Below, piece after piece: positions 24,395 to 32,636 of a stretch of DNA of 56,114 bases. The DNA is taken from positions 1 to 56,114 of the forward strand of contig JBCCYT010000008.1 of NCBI GenBank assembly GCA_039188975.1, in the 5' to 3' direction. Every line of letters starts with the position of its first letter. Position 1 is the first letter of the stretch. The position numbers and the translations under genes were made by a program. The DNA is from UBA11606 sp039188975 (GTDB taxonomy: Bacteria > Actinomycetota > Acidimicrobiia > Acidimicrobiales > Aldehydirespiratoraceae). The notes under the pieces are model-generated. The model saw nothing but the letters and a program-made list of their open reading frames with translations. It was not told the DNA's origin and did no database searches.

Positions 24395-26032
24395 TCATGC
24401 ACGGCTCACCGCCCGACGATCGGCGAGCCAGGTCCGCAGGAGGCGGGCGACTTCATCGGGCTGAGAGTCGACGAGGACGCGTAGTTCGTCTTCGGGAGAC
24501 AGCACGCCGGGCTCGAGCCCGAGGTCCTCTTCTTCTTCCTCATCTTCCTCTTCGTCACCTTCTGCTTCGGTTTCGGCGACGACCGGCTGAGGCAGGATCG
24601 GGCGAGCCGAGCCCGCGGTCAGGCTGTTGGTGAGGGTGACGATGTCGAGTTCTTCGACATCGGTCTTGCGGCCACCTCGGAAGATCTGAATCGCTCCGAC
24701 GAGGACGATGATCAGGCCGAGCACGCCAAGGATCATCGTCGACATCGTGCTCGTCCCACCGGCCGCCGTTCCGCTCCCGGCGTTCTCGAGCTCCGTGGCG
24801 AGGGCATCGGCGACGGTCGTGTCGAACGCAAGCCGGCTGACCGCCAGCGTGTCGCCCCGGGCTGGGTCGATGCCGGCGGCGCCGGTGACGAGGGTCTGGA
24901 TCTCGGCGAGCTGGGCGTCGGTGACTGCAGCCTCATCGAGCAGGACGGCCACGTTCAGCCGGGTGATGTCGCCGCCCTGGCGTTCTGTGGTCTCGATCGT
25001 GCTGTCGAAGACGAAGTTGGTGCTGCGGTCGTTTGCGTCATAGGTGGAGTTCGACTCGGCGGGTGTCGCGTTCTGCTCTTCGCCCTCACCGAGTACGCCT
25101 TCGGCGACACCGTCGGTGGAGTTCGTCTGATACGACTCGGTACGGGTCGTCTCTGAGCTCTTGAGTGGATCGGTTCCTTCGGGCACAGCGGACGGGGTGT
25201 GTGTTTCCTGCACCACACTCGATGCGTCCCAATCCATCACTGCGCTGACGGTCACCATCACCTTGCCCGGGCCGACAACGGCTGCGAGAAGGCTCGTGAT
25301 CTCGCCGGCGAGCTGGGTTTCGAAGTCGCGGGTCTGGTTGAGGGCACCGTTGGCGCCGGCTCGATCGAAGGGGCCTTGGCCTGGTGAGGCGAGGACGAGC
25401 CCATTCTGGTCGGACACGGTCACTTCGTCAGAACGCAGACCTTCGACCGCGCCCGAGACCAGGTTCACGATCGTCTGCACCTGTTCGGGGGCGAGGGTCG
25501 CGGCGGTCTGTACCAGCACCGAGGCCGACGCATGGACGTCATCGGCGCTGAACAGATCGTCTTCGGGCATCACCAGGTGCACGGTCGCGGCGTCGACTGC
25601 ATCCATGCCTCGTATCGTCTTCGCCAATTCCCCCTCGAGCGCCCGCTGAAAGGCCACCCGCTGCTGGAACTGCGTCGACGTGATGCCTTGCTCATCGAGC
25701 AGGCTGTAGCCCTCGGTGCCGCCGGGAAGGGCGCCGGTCCGGCTGAGATCGAGGCGCAGCGAGTACACCTGATCGCGGGGAACCAGAACCGTCCGTCCCT
25801 GGTCGGCAAGGTCGTAGTTGACACCCATCGTCGTCAACTCATCGGTGACCGTCGCCGCGTCTGCGGTCTCGAGGTCGGTGTAGAGCGGTGCCATGTCCGT
25901 GGTCGACGCCCAGCTCGAGAAAACATAGATCGAGGCCACAACCGCGACGAAGATCGCCGCCATCGTGGCCTTTTGCGACGTACTGAAGCCGGCGGTGACA
26001 TCGCCGACTCGTCCCGTGATTCGTTCCAACAT
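24395..26032 (-). CDS. fliF: Flagellar MS-ring protein FliF
   Basis: The 545-residue protein has two membrane helices (about 22-42 and 440-460) around a large periplasmic/extracytoplasmic portion with the RBM1/2 lipoprotein-like motif (APLYTDLETADAATVTDEL; GYSLLDEQGITSTQFQQRVAFQRALEGEL) and the RBM3 region. The cytoplasmic tail ends in a short FliG-binding helix after an acidic Glu-rich stretch (residues about 495-515). FliF builds the ring on which switch and export apparatus assemble. Length agrees with the family. The acidic insert before the FliG-binding end is longer than usual. Confidence 0.97.
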   Translation of the reverse strand: MLERITGRVGDVTAGFSTSQKATMAAIFVAVVASIYVFSSWASTTDMAPLYTDLETADAATVTDELTTMGVNYDLADQGRTVLVPRDQVYSLRLDLSRTGALPGGTEGYSLLDEQGITSTQFQQRVAFQRALEGELAKTIRGMDAVDAATVHLVMPEDDLFSADDVHASASVLVQTAATLAPEQVQTIVNLVSGAVEGLRSDEVTVSDQNGLVLASPGQGPFDRAGANGALNQTRDFETQLAGEITSLLAAVVGPGKVMVTVSAVMDWDASSVVQETHTPSAVPEGTDPLKSSETTRTESYQTNSTDGVAEGVLGEGEEQNATPAESNSTYDANDRSTNFVFDSTIETTERQGGDITRLNVAVLLDEAAVTDAQLAEIQTLVTGAAGIDPARGDTLAVSRLAFDTTVADALATELENAGSGTAAGGTSTMSTMILGVLGLIIVLVGAIQIFRGGRKTDVEELDIVTLTNSLTAGSARPILPQPVVAETEAEGDEEEDEEEEEDLGLEPGVLSPEDELRVLVDSQPDEVARLLRTWLADRRAVSRA

Positions 26033-26050
26033 GTGTCGCTATCCCCCGCC

Positions 26051-26353
26051 TCAGACCTGCATCCGCATGATGTCGTTGAAGGCCTCCACGGCCCGGTTCC
26101 GAACGGCAACCGTGACCTGGGTTGCCAATTGGGCTTCGCTCGACGCAACGAGATAGTCGGTCACCGACTCCAGGTCACCGGTCGCCGCGTCGGCCGCCAT
26201 GCCGTCCGCTGTGCCGTGCAGCTGGTCGAGTTCTTCGAGCGCCTGGCCAATCGACGAGCCGAACTCGCTCGCGTCTGCGCCGTCTTTTGCCGCGGCCAGC
26301 CGATTCGCCGTGGGGAACGCACCTTGTACGCCACCGAGCGCAGGGATGTTCAT
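26051..26353 (-). CDS. fliE: Hook-basal body junction protein FliE
   Basis: The 100-residue protein overlaps the flgC stop by 4 nt. The C-terminal half has the FliE helix motifs EELDQLHGTADGMAADAATGD and VASSEAQLATQVTVAVRNRAVEAFNDIMRMQV, the last of which is the most conserved part of the family. FliE joins the MS-ring to the proximal rod and is the first axial protein exported. It sits in the usual flgB-flgC-fliE-fliF order. Confidence 0.96.
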   Translation of the reverse strand: MNIPALGGVQGAFPTANRLAAAKDGADASEFGSSIGQALEELDQLHGTADGMAADAATGDLESVTDYLVASSEAQLATQVTVAVRNRAVEAFNDIMRMQV

Positions 26354-26757
26354 CGGCCGATCTCCAGTGCTCGCTGGTAGGAATCTCGGGCTCGTTCGAA
26401 GACGGTGACGTTCGCCTGATACGACCGCTGAGCAACGATCAGGTGGGTCATTTGCGTTTCGAGATCCATGTCGGGAGCTCGCACCATGCCTTCGTCGTCA
26501 GCCAGCGGGTGCTCCGGGTCATAGATGAGACGACCCTCTTCGTCGCCGAGCCGGATACCGGACACCCGAGAGCCCGTGCCGATGCCGTTGCCCGCACCGC
26601 CAACCGCCTCGGCAACGACGAGCTTCTTCTGGAACGCGGCCTCGTCGGTCGACGTGATCGTGTTGACATTGGCGACGTTGTCGGAGATCGCGTCGATCCA
26701 CGTCTGGTACACGTCCATGCCGGAGGCGCTGACTCGGATGCTGCCGAACATGCTCAT
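26350..26757 (-). CDS. flgC: Flagellar proximal rod protein FlgC
   Basis: The 135-residue rod protein has the N-terminal motif MDVYQTWIDAISDNVANVNTI (rod-family D0 helix), a short central segment with GVVRAPDMDLETQMTHLIVAQRSYQANVTVFERARDSY-like features (here EGMVRAPDMDLETQM) and the C-terminal helix ending in YQRALEIGR. Length matches FlgC. It lies between flgB and fliE; a second ATG two codons later (26751) is an alternative start. Confidence 0.96.
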   Translation of the reverse strand: MSMFGSIRVSASGMDVYQTWIDAISDNVANVNTITSTDEAAFQKKLVVAEAVGGAGNGIGTGSRVSGIRLGDEEGRLIYDPEHPLADDEGMVRAPDMDLETQMTHLIVAQRSYQANVTVFERARDSYQRALEIGR

Positions 26758-26774
26758 CTACTGCACCGTCCCCA

Positions 26775-27122
26775 CTACTGGCCCAGTGCGCCGCGGATCA
26801 GCCCGTACTTGTCGTTGAGGGCGCGAACGAGGAGTTCTTGGGTGAGTGCGGTCTCGGTGAGCGACACCATCTCCTGGCCGAGGTTGACGTTGTTGCCGTT
26901 GGCTCGGGGGACGTCGTTCGTGGTGCTGACGGTGGGCGTCAGTTCCGGATTGCCGGCCTCCATGGCCCGCTTCAGGGCCGACTCGAAGTCGACTCGCTGC
27001 GCGATGTAGCCGGGTGTCTCGACATTGGCGATGTTGTTTTCGTGCGCGGCCCGACGAGCGTCGAGGCCGTGCAGCGCCGCATGGATTGCACGGTTGGTCG
27101 GGTCACCGCCGCTGATGATCAT
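26775..27122 (-). CDS. flgB: Flagellar proximal rod protein FlgB
   Basis: The 115-residue rod protein starts at ATG 27122, with GAGG 7 nt upstream; the longer frame to 27242 has no rod-like sequence. Motifs: LDARRAAHENNIANVETPGYIAQRVDFESAL at the N-terminus and SLTETALTQELLVRALNDKYGLIRGAL at the C-terminus. It is the first gene of a 12-gene operon running to flgE. A FliA-like promoter candidate lies 123-149 nt upstream. Confidence 0.96.
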   Translation of the reverse strand: MIISGGDPTNRAIHAALHGLDARRAAHENNIANVETPGYIAQRVDFESALKRAMEAGNPELTPTVSTTNDVPRANGNNVNLGQEMVSLTETALTQELLVRALNDKYGLIRGALGQ

Positions 27123-27244
27123 CGGCGGACCTCGGTTGTGGAGTGGATTGCGGCCACAGCAGACATGACGGAGTTCACCCTCAAAGGGAGTACCGGCCGT
27201 CCGTGGCTGGTGGGTCACAAGCAATCCGTGCTCGCAGGGCACAG

Positions 27245-27271
27245 TCTCGGACAGTGACCATCCGAGATAAC
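27245..27271 (-). promoter_or_regulatory. Candidate FliA-like promoter of the flgB-flgE operon
   Basis: On the minus strand TTATC-N15-CCGAGAC (one mismatch from TCATC). It gives a leader of about 115 nt before flgB. An AT-rich 8-bp inverted repeat (CAAAAGAC ... GTCTTTTG, 27272-27298) lies just upstream; an early basal-body operon under FliA would be unusual, so another sigma factor may also act here. Confidence 0.4.
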
Positions 27272-27286
27272 AAAAGACAGAAAATC

Positions 27287-27304
27287 TCCGTCTTTTGGCC
27301 TAGT
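27287..27304. promoter_or_regulatory. Half-conserved copy of the recurrent operator upstream of flgB
   Basis: CTCCGTC-TTTT-GGCCTAG: the GGCCTAG half and the T-rich centre match the copy at 17184-17201, the other half does not. It lies 16 nt upstream of the flgB -35 candidate. Confidence 0.35.
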
Positions 27305-27346
27305 TTCAGTCCGATTCGACGATTTCGGACACGCTGCGTGAGTTCG

Positions 27347-27637
27347 TCAGAACGACGAGTCGAAGGCGCTCGGCCCGCGTCGGTGGCCGTCATTGACGGT
27401 TCGACGGCGAAGGCCAGCAATCTCGCCGGCGATACGCACCCGCTGCCCCTCCGTGCGTTCCTGGAGCCGCCCAAGCCGGGCGAGAAGGTTGCGGGCCCGC
27501 TCCTCGTCGGCTGCCTCGACCGACTGTCCGGTCAGGTCGAGGTCGGTGAGCTCGAGCTCGTTCGGTTCGCCGCTTTGCAGCCCCGCCTCGAGCGCGTCGA
27601 GGTACGCCTCGATCTCGTCGAGGATGGCGACGCTCAC
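27347..27637 (-). CDS. FliT-like flagellar chaperone candidate
   Basis: The 96-residue protein starts at GTG 27637, overlapping the fliS stop (GTGA). It is short and helical: VAILDEIEAYLDALEAGLQSG, then SVEAADEERARNLLARLGRLQERTEG, resembling the FliT/FlgN type of small coiled-coil chaperones. The fliD-fliS-fliT order is widespread, so FliT (chaperone of the cap protein FliD) is the likeliest role. Sequence identity to FliT is not demonstrable by eye. Confidence 0.6.
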   Translation of the reverse strand: MSVAILDEIEAYLDALEAGLQSGEPNELELTDLDLTGQSVEAADEERARNLLARLGRLQERTEGQRVRIAGEIAGLRRRTVNDGHRRGPSAFDSSF

Positions 27638-28026
27638 GATGCCTGCCCGGCCGGCGTCACGATCTCGACGTACGCCTGACGCCATGCTTCGGTGAGATCG
27701 CCGACGATTGCCGAGGCCTCTCGGAGCGCCCGAAGATCGGACCCGATGTTGGCCTTCACCAACAGTTCGAGCAGGTACTGGTAGAGCGCCAGGAGCCCGT
27801 CGCCGGACTCCCAGACATCAGGATTCACCGCGTAGGCGAGTTCCTCGATGATCTCTTGGGCGTGCACGAGCGTGCGGTGACGCCGTTCGGCGTCGCCTTC
27901 GGTGATCGCGGTCGCCGCCTCGGCGAGATCGCGGCCGAGGCGCTCGTACAACATGACGAGGAGCCGCTCCGGTGAGACGGTCTTGCCGTCGTTCTTGAAC
28001 TTTGCGAGTTGATCAGCTTTGCGCAT
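27634..28026 (-). CDS. fliS: Flagellin chaperone FliS
   Basis: The 130-residue four-helix protein has the FliS hallmarks: SPERLLVMLYERLGRDLAEA (helix 1, matching the family's P-(E/Q)-x-L-(I/V)-x-x-LYDG), HAQEIIEELAYAVNPDVWESGDGLLALYQYLLELLVKAN and a C-terminal TEAWRQAY. FliS binds the flagellin C-terminus in the cytosol and prevents premature polymerisation. In Gram-positives it is also coupled to FliW-CsrA control, and both partners are encoded at 41.4-42.1 kb. Confidence 0.95.
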   Translation of the reverse strand: MRKADQLAKFKNDGKTVSPERLLVMLYERLGRDLAEAATAITEGDAERRHRTLVHAQEIIEELAYAVNPDVWESGDGLLALYQYLLELLVKANIGSDLRALREASAIVGDLTEAWRQAYVEIVTPAGQAS

Positions 28027-28046
28027 CAGACTGGTGCCTTCTCAGA

Positions 28047-29951
28047 TCATCCCGACGGGGCGCCCGTCGAGAGGTTGGCGATCTGGCCGGCGAGCCAGGT
28101 GCTTTGGGCGTTGAGCTGGGCGAGGTTGGTTTCGAGTCGGGTGTACACCGCCCGCAGGGTCTGCTCTCGAATCTCGAGCCGCCGATCCCACGCCGAGATC
28201 GACTCTGCAAGGTCATCGACGCGAGCGGTTTCGGCGTCTTCGGCGCTTCGGAGATACCCGGTGCCAAAGGTGGTTGCGTCATCGATTTCGGCCAGCACTC
28301 GGCTCATCACGCTCTCGTCGTCACTGCCGAACGGCACCGAGTACACCCGTTCGACGGCATCAGGATCGGCCTCGTAGGCCGACTGAAACACGCCCTTGTC
28401 GAACGAGAACGTCCCGTCGTTGTTGATCGTCAGCCCGGTCAGGCCGACCGATCCGAGACCGGCTCCCGTGACTGGGTTGATGATCGAGGAGGTGATTTCA
28501 TCGAGGGCGCGGCGAACCGTGCTGCTCCCGGTGAGGAGTGCGGCGGTCTCGGTCTCCGAGTCGTACGCAGAGGCTTGCTGAAGCCCGCTCACGACGTTGT
28601 TGACCGCGCTGACGAAACTCTCGATTCGGCTCGCAAGGGTGTCACTGTCCCGTGTCACGTCGATGGTGACCGTGCCGGTCGGCACGCCCGTCAACGTGAC
28701 ATCGACACCGGGCAACAGATCCTTGAACGAGTCGCTCGACGACGTGATCGTGTACGGCGTCGTGCCCTGAATTTCGATCTGTGCGTCCTGACCGTCGGTC
28801 AGGGTCGTGAAGCCCGAGGCCAAGCCGGTGAACTGGGCCAAATCGAGTCCGATCGCGGAGGAGGCGCCGGTTTCGTTGGCCGAGAGCTGCAGCCGGTACT
28901 GGCCCTCCGCGACCTGGATGATCGCGGCGTTGGTGTTGCGGCTTCCGGCGCCGTTGATGGCGGTGACCACCTCGCTGAGGGTGCCATTGCCGAACGAGAC
29001 CTGTTCGACCGACGCAGTACCGAGGTCGATGCCGCCTGAGAGCGTTGCGTCGATCGTGCCGGTTCCCGCGTTGAGCGAGATGACGCTCCCCGCGTCGGTG
29101 TTGGTGATGGTGGTGTCGTTCCCGTTGACCGACACGATGCCGTCGGTGCCGGTGATGACCGATGCGTCGGTGCTGAGACCGAGATCGGTGAGCGCGGTCC
29201 CACCCGTCACCTGCAGCGTCGCCGCGCTGCCTTCCCGAACCGTGGAGAATTCGAGTTGGTCGACGGGGTTGACCGTGACAGAGAGGGACCCGCTGAGGCC
29301 GACGACGTCGGAGATCGACGTTCGGACGGCCGCAGCGAGGTCCGCTCTCGTTTCGTACGTTCCGTGCTCGATGGTGAGGGACTGAGCAATGCCATTGACG
29401 GTGATGTCGATCGTGTCGTTCGTGCCGTCGATGGTCACGTTCTCGGCCAGTTCGGTATCGCCGGGCTTGACCGCAGCGACCGATGCCTGGGTGACCTCGA
29501 AGGTCTGCTCGCCGACGGCAAGGCCGGCACCGTCAAGATCACTGAAACCGAGCGGGGTGAAGTCACGGGCGGAGAAGATGCTGCCGCCGGCGGCGATGAC
29601 ATCGTCGAGCGAGCTCAACGTGTCGGTCGAGTACACCGCATGGGCCTGGGCCCGCTGCACGACGTTGAACGACAGTGCACCGGTGATCGAACCGCTGGTC
29701 GTGGAGACCTGGACGAGTTCGTCCGAGCTCGTCGCCGCCAGTGCTTCCCAGTCGTCGGGGAGATCCAACGCCTGGGCTGCCGTGCGGACTGCGTCGTACC
29801 GACCGCTCAGGTCCGCAAACGCCGCCGCACGAGCTTCCGCGCTGGCCTGCTGCACCAGCAGCTGGTTCTGCGGAATGCGGTCGGCTGCCAGGAGCTGATT
29901 GATGATGTCGGTGGTGTCCAGACCGGTGATCAGTCCGTCGACGCTGGTCAT
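28047..29951 (-). CDS. fliD: Filament cap protein FliD
   Basis: The 634-residue protein has the FliD N-terminal domain (VDGLITGLDTTDIINQLLAADRIPQNQL) and the C-terminal domain (GVFQSAYEADPDAVERVY, then a terminal coiled coil with SISAWDRRLEIREQTLRAVYTRLETNLAQLNAQ). The D2-D3 middle is Thr/Asp/Gly-rich beta structure. Length is at the large end of the family. It forms the cap under which flagellin polymerises. It lies directly downstream of fliC1 and upstream of fliS, all on one strand. Confidence 0.96.
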   Translation of the reverse strand: MTSVDGLITGLDTTDIINQLLAADRIPQNQLLVQQASAEARAAAFADLSGRYDAVRTAAQALDLPDDWEALAATSSDELVQVSTTSGSITGALSFNVVQRAQAHAVYSTDTLSSLDDVIAAGGSIFSARDFTPLGFSDLDGAGLAVGEQTFEVTQASVAAVKPGDTELAENVTIDGTNDTIDITVNGIAQSLTIEHGTYETRADLAAAVRTSISDVVGLSGSLSVTVNPVDQLEFSTVREGSAATLQVTGGTALTDLGLSTDASVITGTDGIVSVNGNDTTITNTDAGSVISLNAGTGTIDATLSGGIDLGTASVEQVSFGNGTLSEVVTAINGAGSRNTNAAIIQVAEGQYRLQLSANETGASSAIGLDLAQFTGLASGFTTLTDGQDAQIEIQGTTPYTITSSSDSFKDLLPGVDVTLTGVPTGTVTIDVTRDSDTLASRIESFVSAVNNVVSGLQQASAYDSETETAALLTGSSTVRRALDEITSSIINPVTGAGLGSVGLTGLTINNDGTFSFDKGVFQSAYEADPDAVERVYSVPFGSDDESVMSRVLAEIDDATTFGTGYLRSAEDAETARVDDLAESISAWDRRLEIREQTLRAVYTRLETNLAQLNAQSTWLAGQIANLSTGAPSG

Positions 29952-29993
29952 GTCCTCGTCCCGTGAGTCGTTGCCTGTCCCTCACCCTGGGGC

Positions 29994-30027
29994 GGGAGGC
30001 CAGGCGGCCTCCCACCCGTGGGGTGGG
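29994..30027 (-). terminator. Two overlapping hairpins between fliC1 and fliD
   Basis: GGGAGGCC/GGCCTCCC (29994-30001 with 30006-30013) and CCCACCC/GGGTGGG (30011-30017 with 30021-30027) share bases 30011-30013, so only one can form fully at a time. No U-run follows. The pair may attenuate read-through from the very abundant flagellin mRNA into fliD. Confidence 0.5.
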
Positions 30028-30048
30028 ATGATGAATCCGACTGACGAA

Positions 30049-31236
30049 TCAGCCGAGGAGTCGCAGCACGGACTGCGGCACCTGGTTGGCCTGACCGAGC
30101 ATGGCGGTACCGGCCTGCTGCAGGATCTGCGTCCGGGTGAACTCCACCATCTCGGCCGCAACGTCGGTGTCACGGATTCGAGACTCGGAAGCCGCCAGGT
30201 TCTCGCTGGTGACCTGCAGGTTCGAGATGGTGCTCTCGAAGCGGTTCTGGACAGCACCGAGCTCACCACGGGCGGTGGAGACGCTGGCGATGGCCGTGTC
30301 GATGAAGTCGATCGCGCCGGCGGCGTCAGTGGTCAGGTCCAGGGCGGCGAGGCCGAGGTCCGACGAGCTGACAGCGGTGATGGCAACGTTGATCTGGTCA
30401 TCGCTGGTGTTGTTGGCGCCGACCTGGAAGGTACCGCCGGTGCCCGAGGCAGCGGAGATGGTTCCGAAGTTGTTGTCGGCGAGGAAGGTGCCGGTGGTGT
30501 CGACGAGCGTGAAGGTCTCGGTGTCGGCGAGGCCGTCGATCGAGATCTCCAGGTTGAAGCCGTTGCCTGCGGTCGTGGCTTCGACCTTGACGTTGTCGGC
30601 GTAGACCGCAGTCGCAGCACCGCCGCCGTTCAGCGCGGACTTGATCTGGTTCTCCACCTCGGCGGCGAGGTCGCTGCCGTTGTAGGTGGCGGCGTTCGAC
30701 AAGTTGACCGCAACCGCACCCGAGCCGTTGACGTTGAGCGTCAGGACTTCGGTACCTGCGACGGCGACGCTGTTGTCGGCGTCGTAACCGGTGACCTTGG
30801 CGGCCTCGACACCGAACGAACCGTTGAGCAGCTTCACATCACCGAACGAGGTGGTGTTGCCGATACGGTCGATCTCGGTACGAAGCTGACCGAGCTCCTG
30901 CTGAGCAGCAGCGCGAGCCGTGGCGTCGTTTGCACCGGTGTTCGATGCCTGGACAGCGAGGTCCCGCATACGGTTCAGCATCGAGTGGACCTCGTTGAGG
31001 CCACCTTCAGCGGTCTGCACAACCGAAATGCCGTCCTGTGCGTTTCGGGTCGCCTGACGCAGACCAGAGGTCTGAGCCCGCAGCTTCTGGCTGATGACCA
31101 AGCCCGAGGCGTCGTCGGCAGCACGGTTGATCCGCAGACCGCTCGACAGCTTCTCGATGGACTTGCCCATCGACATTGCGCTCGACCCCAGGTTTCGCTG
31201 GGCGTTGAACGCCATGATGTTGTTGTTGATACGCAT
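30049..31236 (-). CDS. fliC: Flagellin (copy 1)
   Basis: The 395-residue flagellin has conserved D0/D1 N-terminus (MRINNNIMAFNAQRNLGSS, SSGLRINRAADDASGLVISQ, QTAEGGLNEVHSMLNRMRDLAVQ) and C-terminus (ASESRIRDTDVAAEMVEFTRTQILQQAGTAMLGQ). The central hypervariable region is short (about 100 residues) and shared with copy 2. It is the filament subunit. A ribosome site GGAGG lies upstream in a leader whose last 28 nt are identical to that of copy 2. Both leaders resemble CsrA targets. A well-matched FliA-like promoter is at 31327-31353. The paralogue follows upstream on the same strand. Confidence 0.97.
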   Translation of the reverse strand: MRINNNIMAFNAQRNLGSSAMSMGKSIEKLSSGLRINRAADDASGLVISQKLRAQTSGLRQATRNAQDGISVVQTAEGGLNEVHSMLNRMRDLAVQASNTGANDATARAAAQQELGQLRTEIDRIGNTTSFGDVKLLNGSFGVEAAKVTGYDADNSVAVAGTEVLTLNVNGSGAVAVNLSNAATYNGSDLAAEVENQIKSALNGGGAATAVYADNVKVEATTAGNGFNLEISIDGLADTETFTLVDTTGTFLADNNFGTISAASGTGGTFQVGANNTSDDQINVAITAVSSSDLGLAALDLTTDAAGAIDFIDTAIASVSTARGELGAVQNRFESTISNLQVTSENLAASESRIRDTDVAAEMVEFTRTQILQQAGTAMLGQANQVPQSVLRLLG

Positions 31237-31264
31237 GTTCCTCGTGTCCTCCGTGACGATGAGG
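31237..31264 (-). promoter_or_regulatory. Conserved flagellin leader, copy 1 (possible CsrA site)
   Basis: The 28 nt before fliC1 are identical to those before fliC2 (32637-32664). They contain the ribosome site within CACGGAGGACA and a second GGA in ACGAGGAAC next to the ATG. GGA repeats overlapping the Shine-Dalgarno are the hallmark of CsrA targets such as the B. subtilis hag leader; csrA and fliW lie at 41.4-42.1 kb. Confidence 0.55.
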
Positions 31265-31326
31265 GTTCAGATCGGTCGGGTCCGATGGACTCGAATGACC
31301 ATCGACGGTTCCGTCGACGAAGGTCA

Positions 31327-31353
31327 GTCTCGGAGGGTGACAAGAGGACATGA
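31327..31353 (-). promoter_or_regulatory. FliA-like promoter of fliC1
   Basis: On the minus strand TCATG-N15-CCGAGAC, placing the transcription start about 85 nt before the ATG. Flagellin is the archetypal FliA target, so this copy anchors the interpretation of the motif. Confidence 0.65.
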
Positions 31354-31374
31354 GGGTGTGGTGACAAAGGGACT

Positions 31375-31406
31375 GCGGGGGATGAGCCGTTTGGCCCATC
31401 CCCCGC
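31375..31406 (-). terminator. fliC2 terminator hairpin with embedded operator copy
   Basis: GCGGGGGATG and CATCCCCCGC form a perfect 10-bp stem 43 nt after the fliC2 stop. The loop and stem base contain the recurrent inverted repeat (31382-31399), so one sequence could serve as terminator in RNA and operator in DNA. Confidence 0.5.
31382..31399. promoter_or_regulatory. Recurrent 18-bp inverted repeat upstream of fliC1
   Basis: ATGAGCC-GTTT-GGCCCAT (minus strand ATGGGCC-AAAC-GGCTCAT), one of the best copies. It lies 28 nt upstream of the fliC1 -35 element, a position suiting an activator. Confidence 0.6.
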
Positions 31407-31448
31407 TGCCGAGTTTCATTCTGTTGTTGCCAGAACAGCAGCCGGTGA

Positions 31449-32636
31449 CTAGCCGAGCAGACGAAGCGCCGACGAAGCGTTGGCGTTGGCCTGACCGAGC
31501 ATGGCGGTACCGGCCTGCTGCAGGATCTGCGTCCGGGTGAAGTTCACCATCTCGGCCGCAACGTCGGTGTCACGGATTCGAGATTCGGAGGCAGCGAGGT
31601 TCTCGCTGGTGACCGAGAGGTTGGAGATGGTGGACTCGAGCCGGTTCTGCACAGCACCGAGGCTGCCTCGCTGACTCGACACCGAAGCAATGGCCGTATC
31701 GATCGAGTCGATCGCCGTTGCGGCATCAGTGGTCAGGTCCAGGGCGGCGAGGCCGAGGTCCGACGAGCTGACCGCCGAGATGGCAACGTTGATCTGGTCA
31801 TCGCTGGTGTTGTTGGCGCCGACCTGGAAGGTACCGCCGGTGCCCGAGGCAGCGGAGATGGTTCCGAAGTTGTTCGACGCCAGGAAGGTGCCGGTGGTGT
31901 CGACGAGCGTGAAGGTCTCGGTGTCGGCGAGGCCGTCGATCGAGATCTCCAGGTTGAAGCCTGCACCAGCGGTGGTGGCCTCGACGCTGACGTTGTCGGC
32001 GTAGACCGCAGTCGCAGCACCGCCGCCGTTCAGCGCGGACTTGATCTGGTTCTCCAGTTCAACCGCGAGGTCGCTGCCGTTGTAGGTGGCGGCGTTCGAC
32101 AAGTTGACCGCAACCGCACCCGAGCCGTTGACGTTGAGCGTCAGGACTTCGGTACCCGCGACGGCGACGCTGTTGTCGGCGTCGTAACCGGTGGTCTTGG
32201 CGGCCTCGACGCCGTAGCTGCCGTTGAGCAGCTTGGTGTCACCAAAGGCAGTGGTGTTGCCGATGCGGTCGATCTCGGTACGAAGCTGCGACAGTTCTTC
32301 CTGTGCAGCGGTACGAGCGGTTGCATCGTTGGCACCGGTGTTGTTCGCCTGGACAGCGAGGTCCCGCATACGGTTCAGCATCGAGTGGACCTCGTTGAGG
32401 CCACCTTCAGCGGTCTGCACGACGGAGATCCCGTCCTGTGCGTTGCGAGTTGCCTGACGCAGACCAGAGGTCTGAGCCCGCAGCTTCTGGCTGATGACCA
32501 AGCCCGAGGCGTCGTCGGCAGCACGGTTGATCCGCAGACCGCTCGACAGCTTCTCGATGGACTTGCCCATCGCGGTGGCGCTCGTGCCCAGGTTTCGCTG
32601 AGCGTTGAACGCCATGATGTTGTTGTTGATACGCAT
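31449..32636 (-). CDS. fliC: Flagellin (copy 2)
   Basis: This 395-residue flagellin has the same length as copy 1 and is nearly identical over most of its length. Visible differences cluster in the N-terminal helix (GTSATAMG versus GSSAMSMG), around AAQEELSQL and in the C-terminal region (SIDTAIASVSSQRGSLGAVQNRLESTISNLSV; final residues NASSALRLLG versus QVPQSVLRLLG). Start and ribosome site are as for copy 1. The two genes form a 1.2-kb direct repeat, a substrate for recombination. Its promoter candidate has a 1-nt longer spacer than the other FliA-like elements, so the copies may be differently expressed. Confidence 0.97.
   Translation of the reverse strand: MRINNNIMAFNAQRNLGTSATAMGKSIEKLSSGLRINRAADDASGLVISQKLRAQTSGLRQATRNAQDGISVVQTAEGGLNEVHSMLNRMRDLAVQANNTGANDATARTAAQEELSQLRTEIDRIGNTTAFGDTKLLNGSYGVEAAKTTGYDADNSVAVAGTEVLTLNVNGSGAVAVNLSNAATYNGSDLAVELENQIKSALNGGGAATAVYADNVSVEATTAGAGFNLEISIDGLADTETFTLVDTTGTFLASNNFGTISAASGTGGTFQVGANNTSDDQINVAISAVSSSDLGLAALDLTTDAATAIDSIDTAIASVSSQRGSLGAVQNRLESTISNLSVTSENLAASESRIRDTDVAAEMVNFTRTQILQQAGTAMLGQANANASSALRLLG

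Noticed and set aside
21470..24484. Long plus-strand frames opposite fliI, fliH and fliG.
   Set aside because: Antisense of conserved genes, with no family motifs or ribosome sites.
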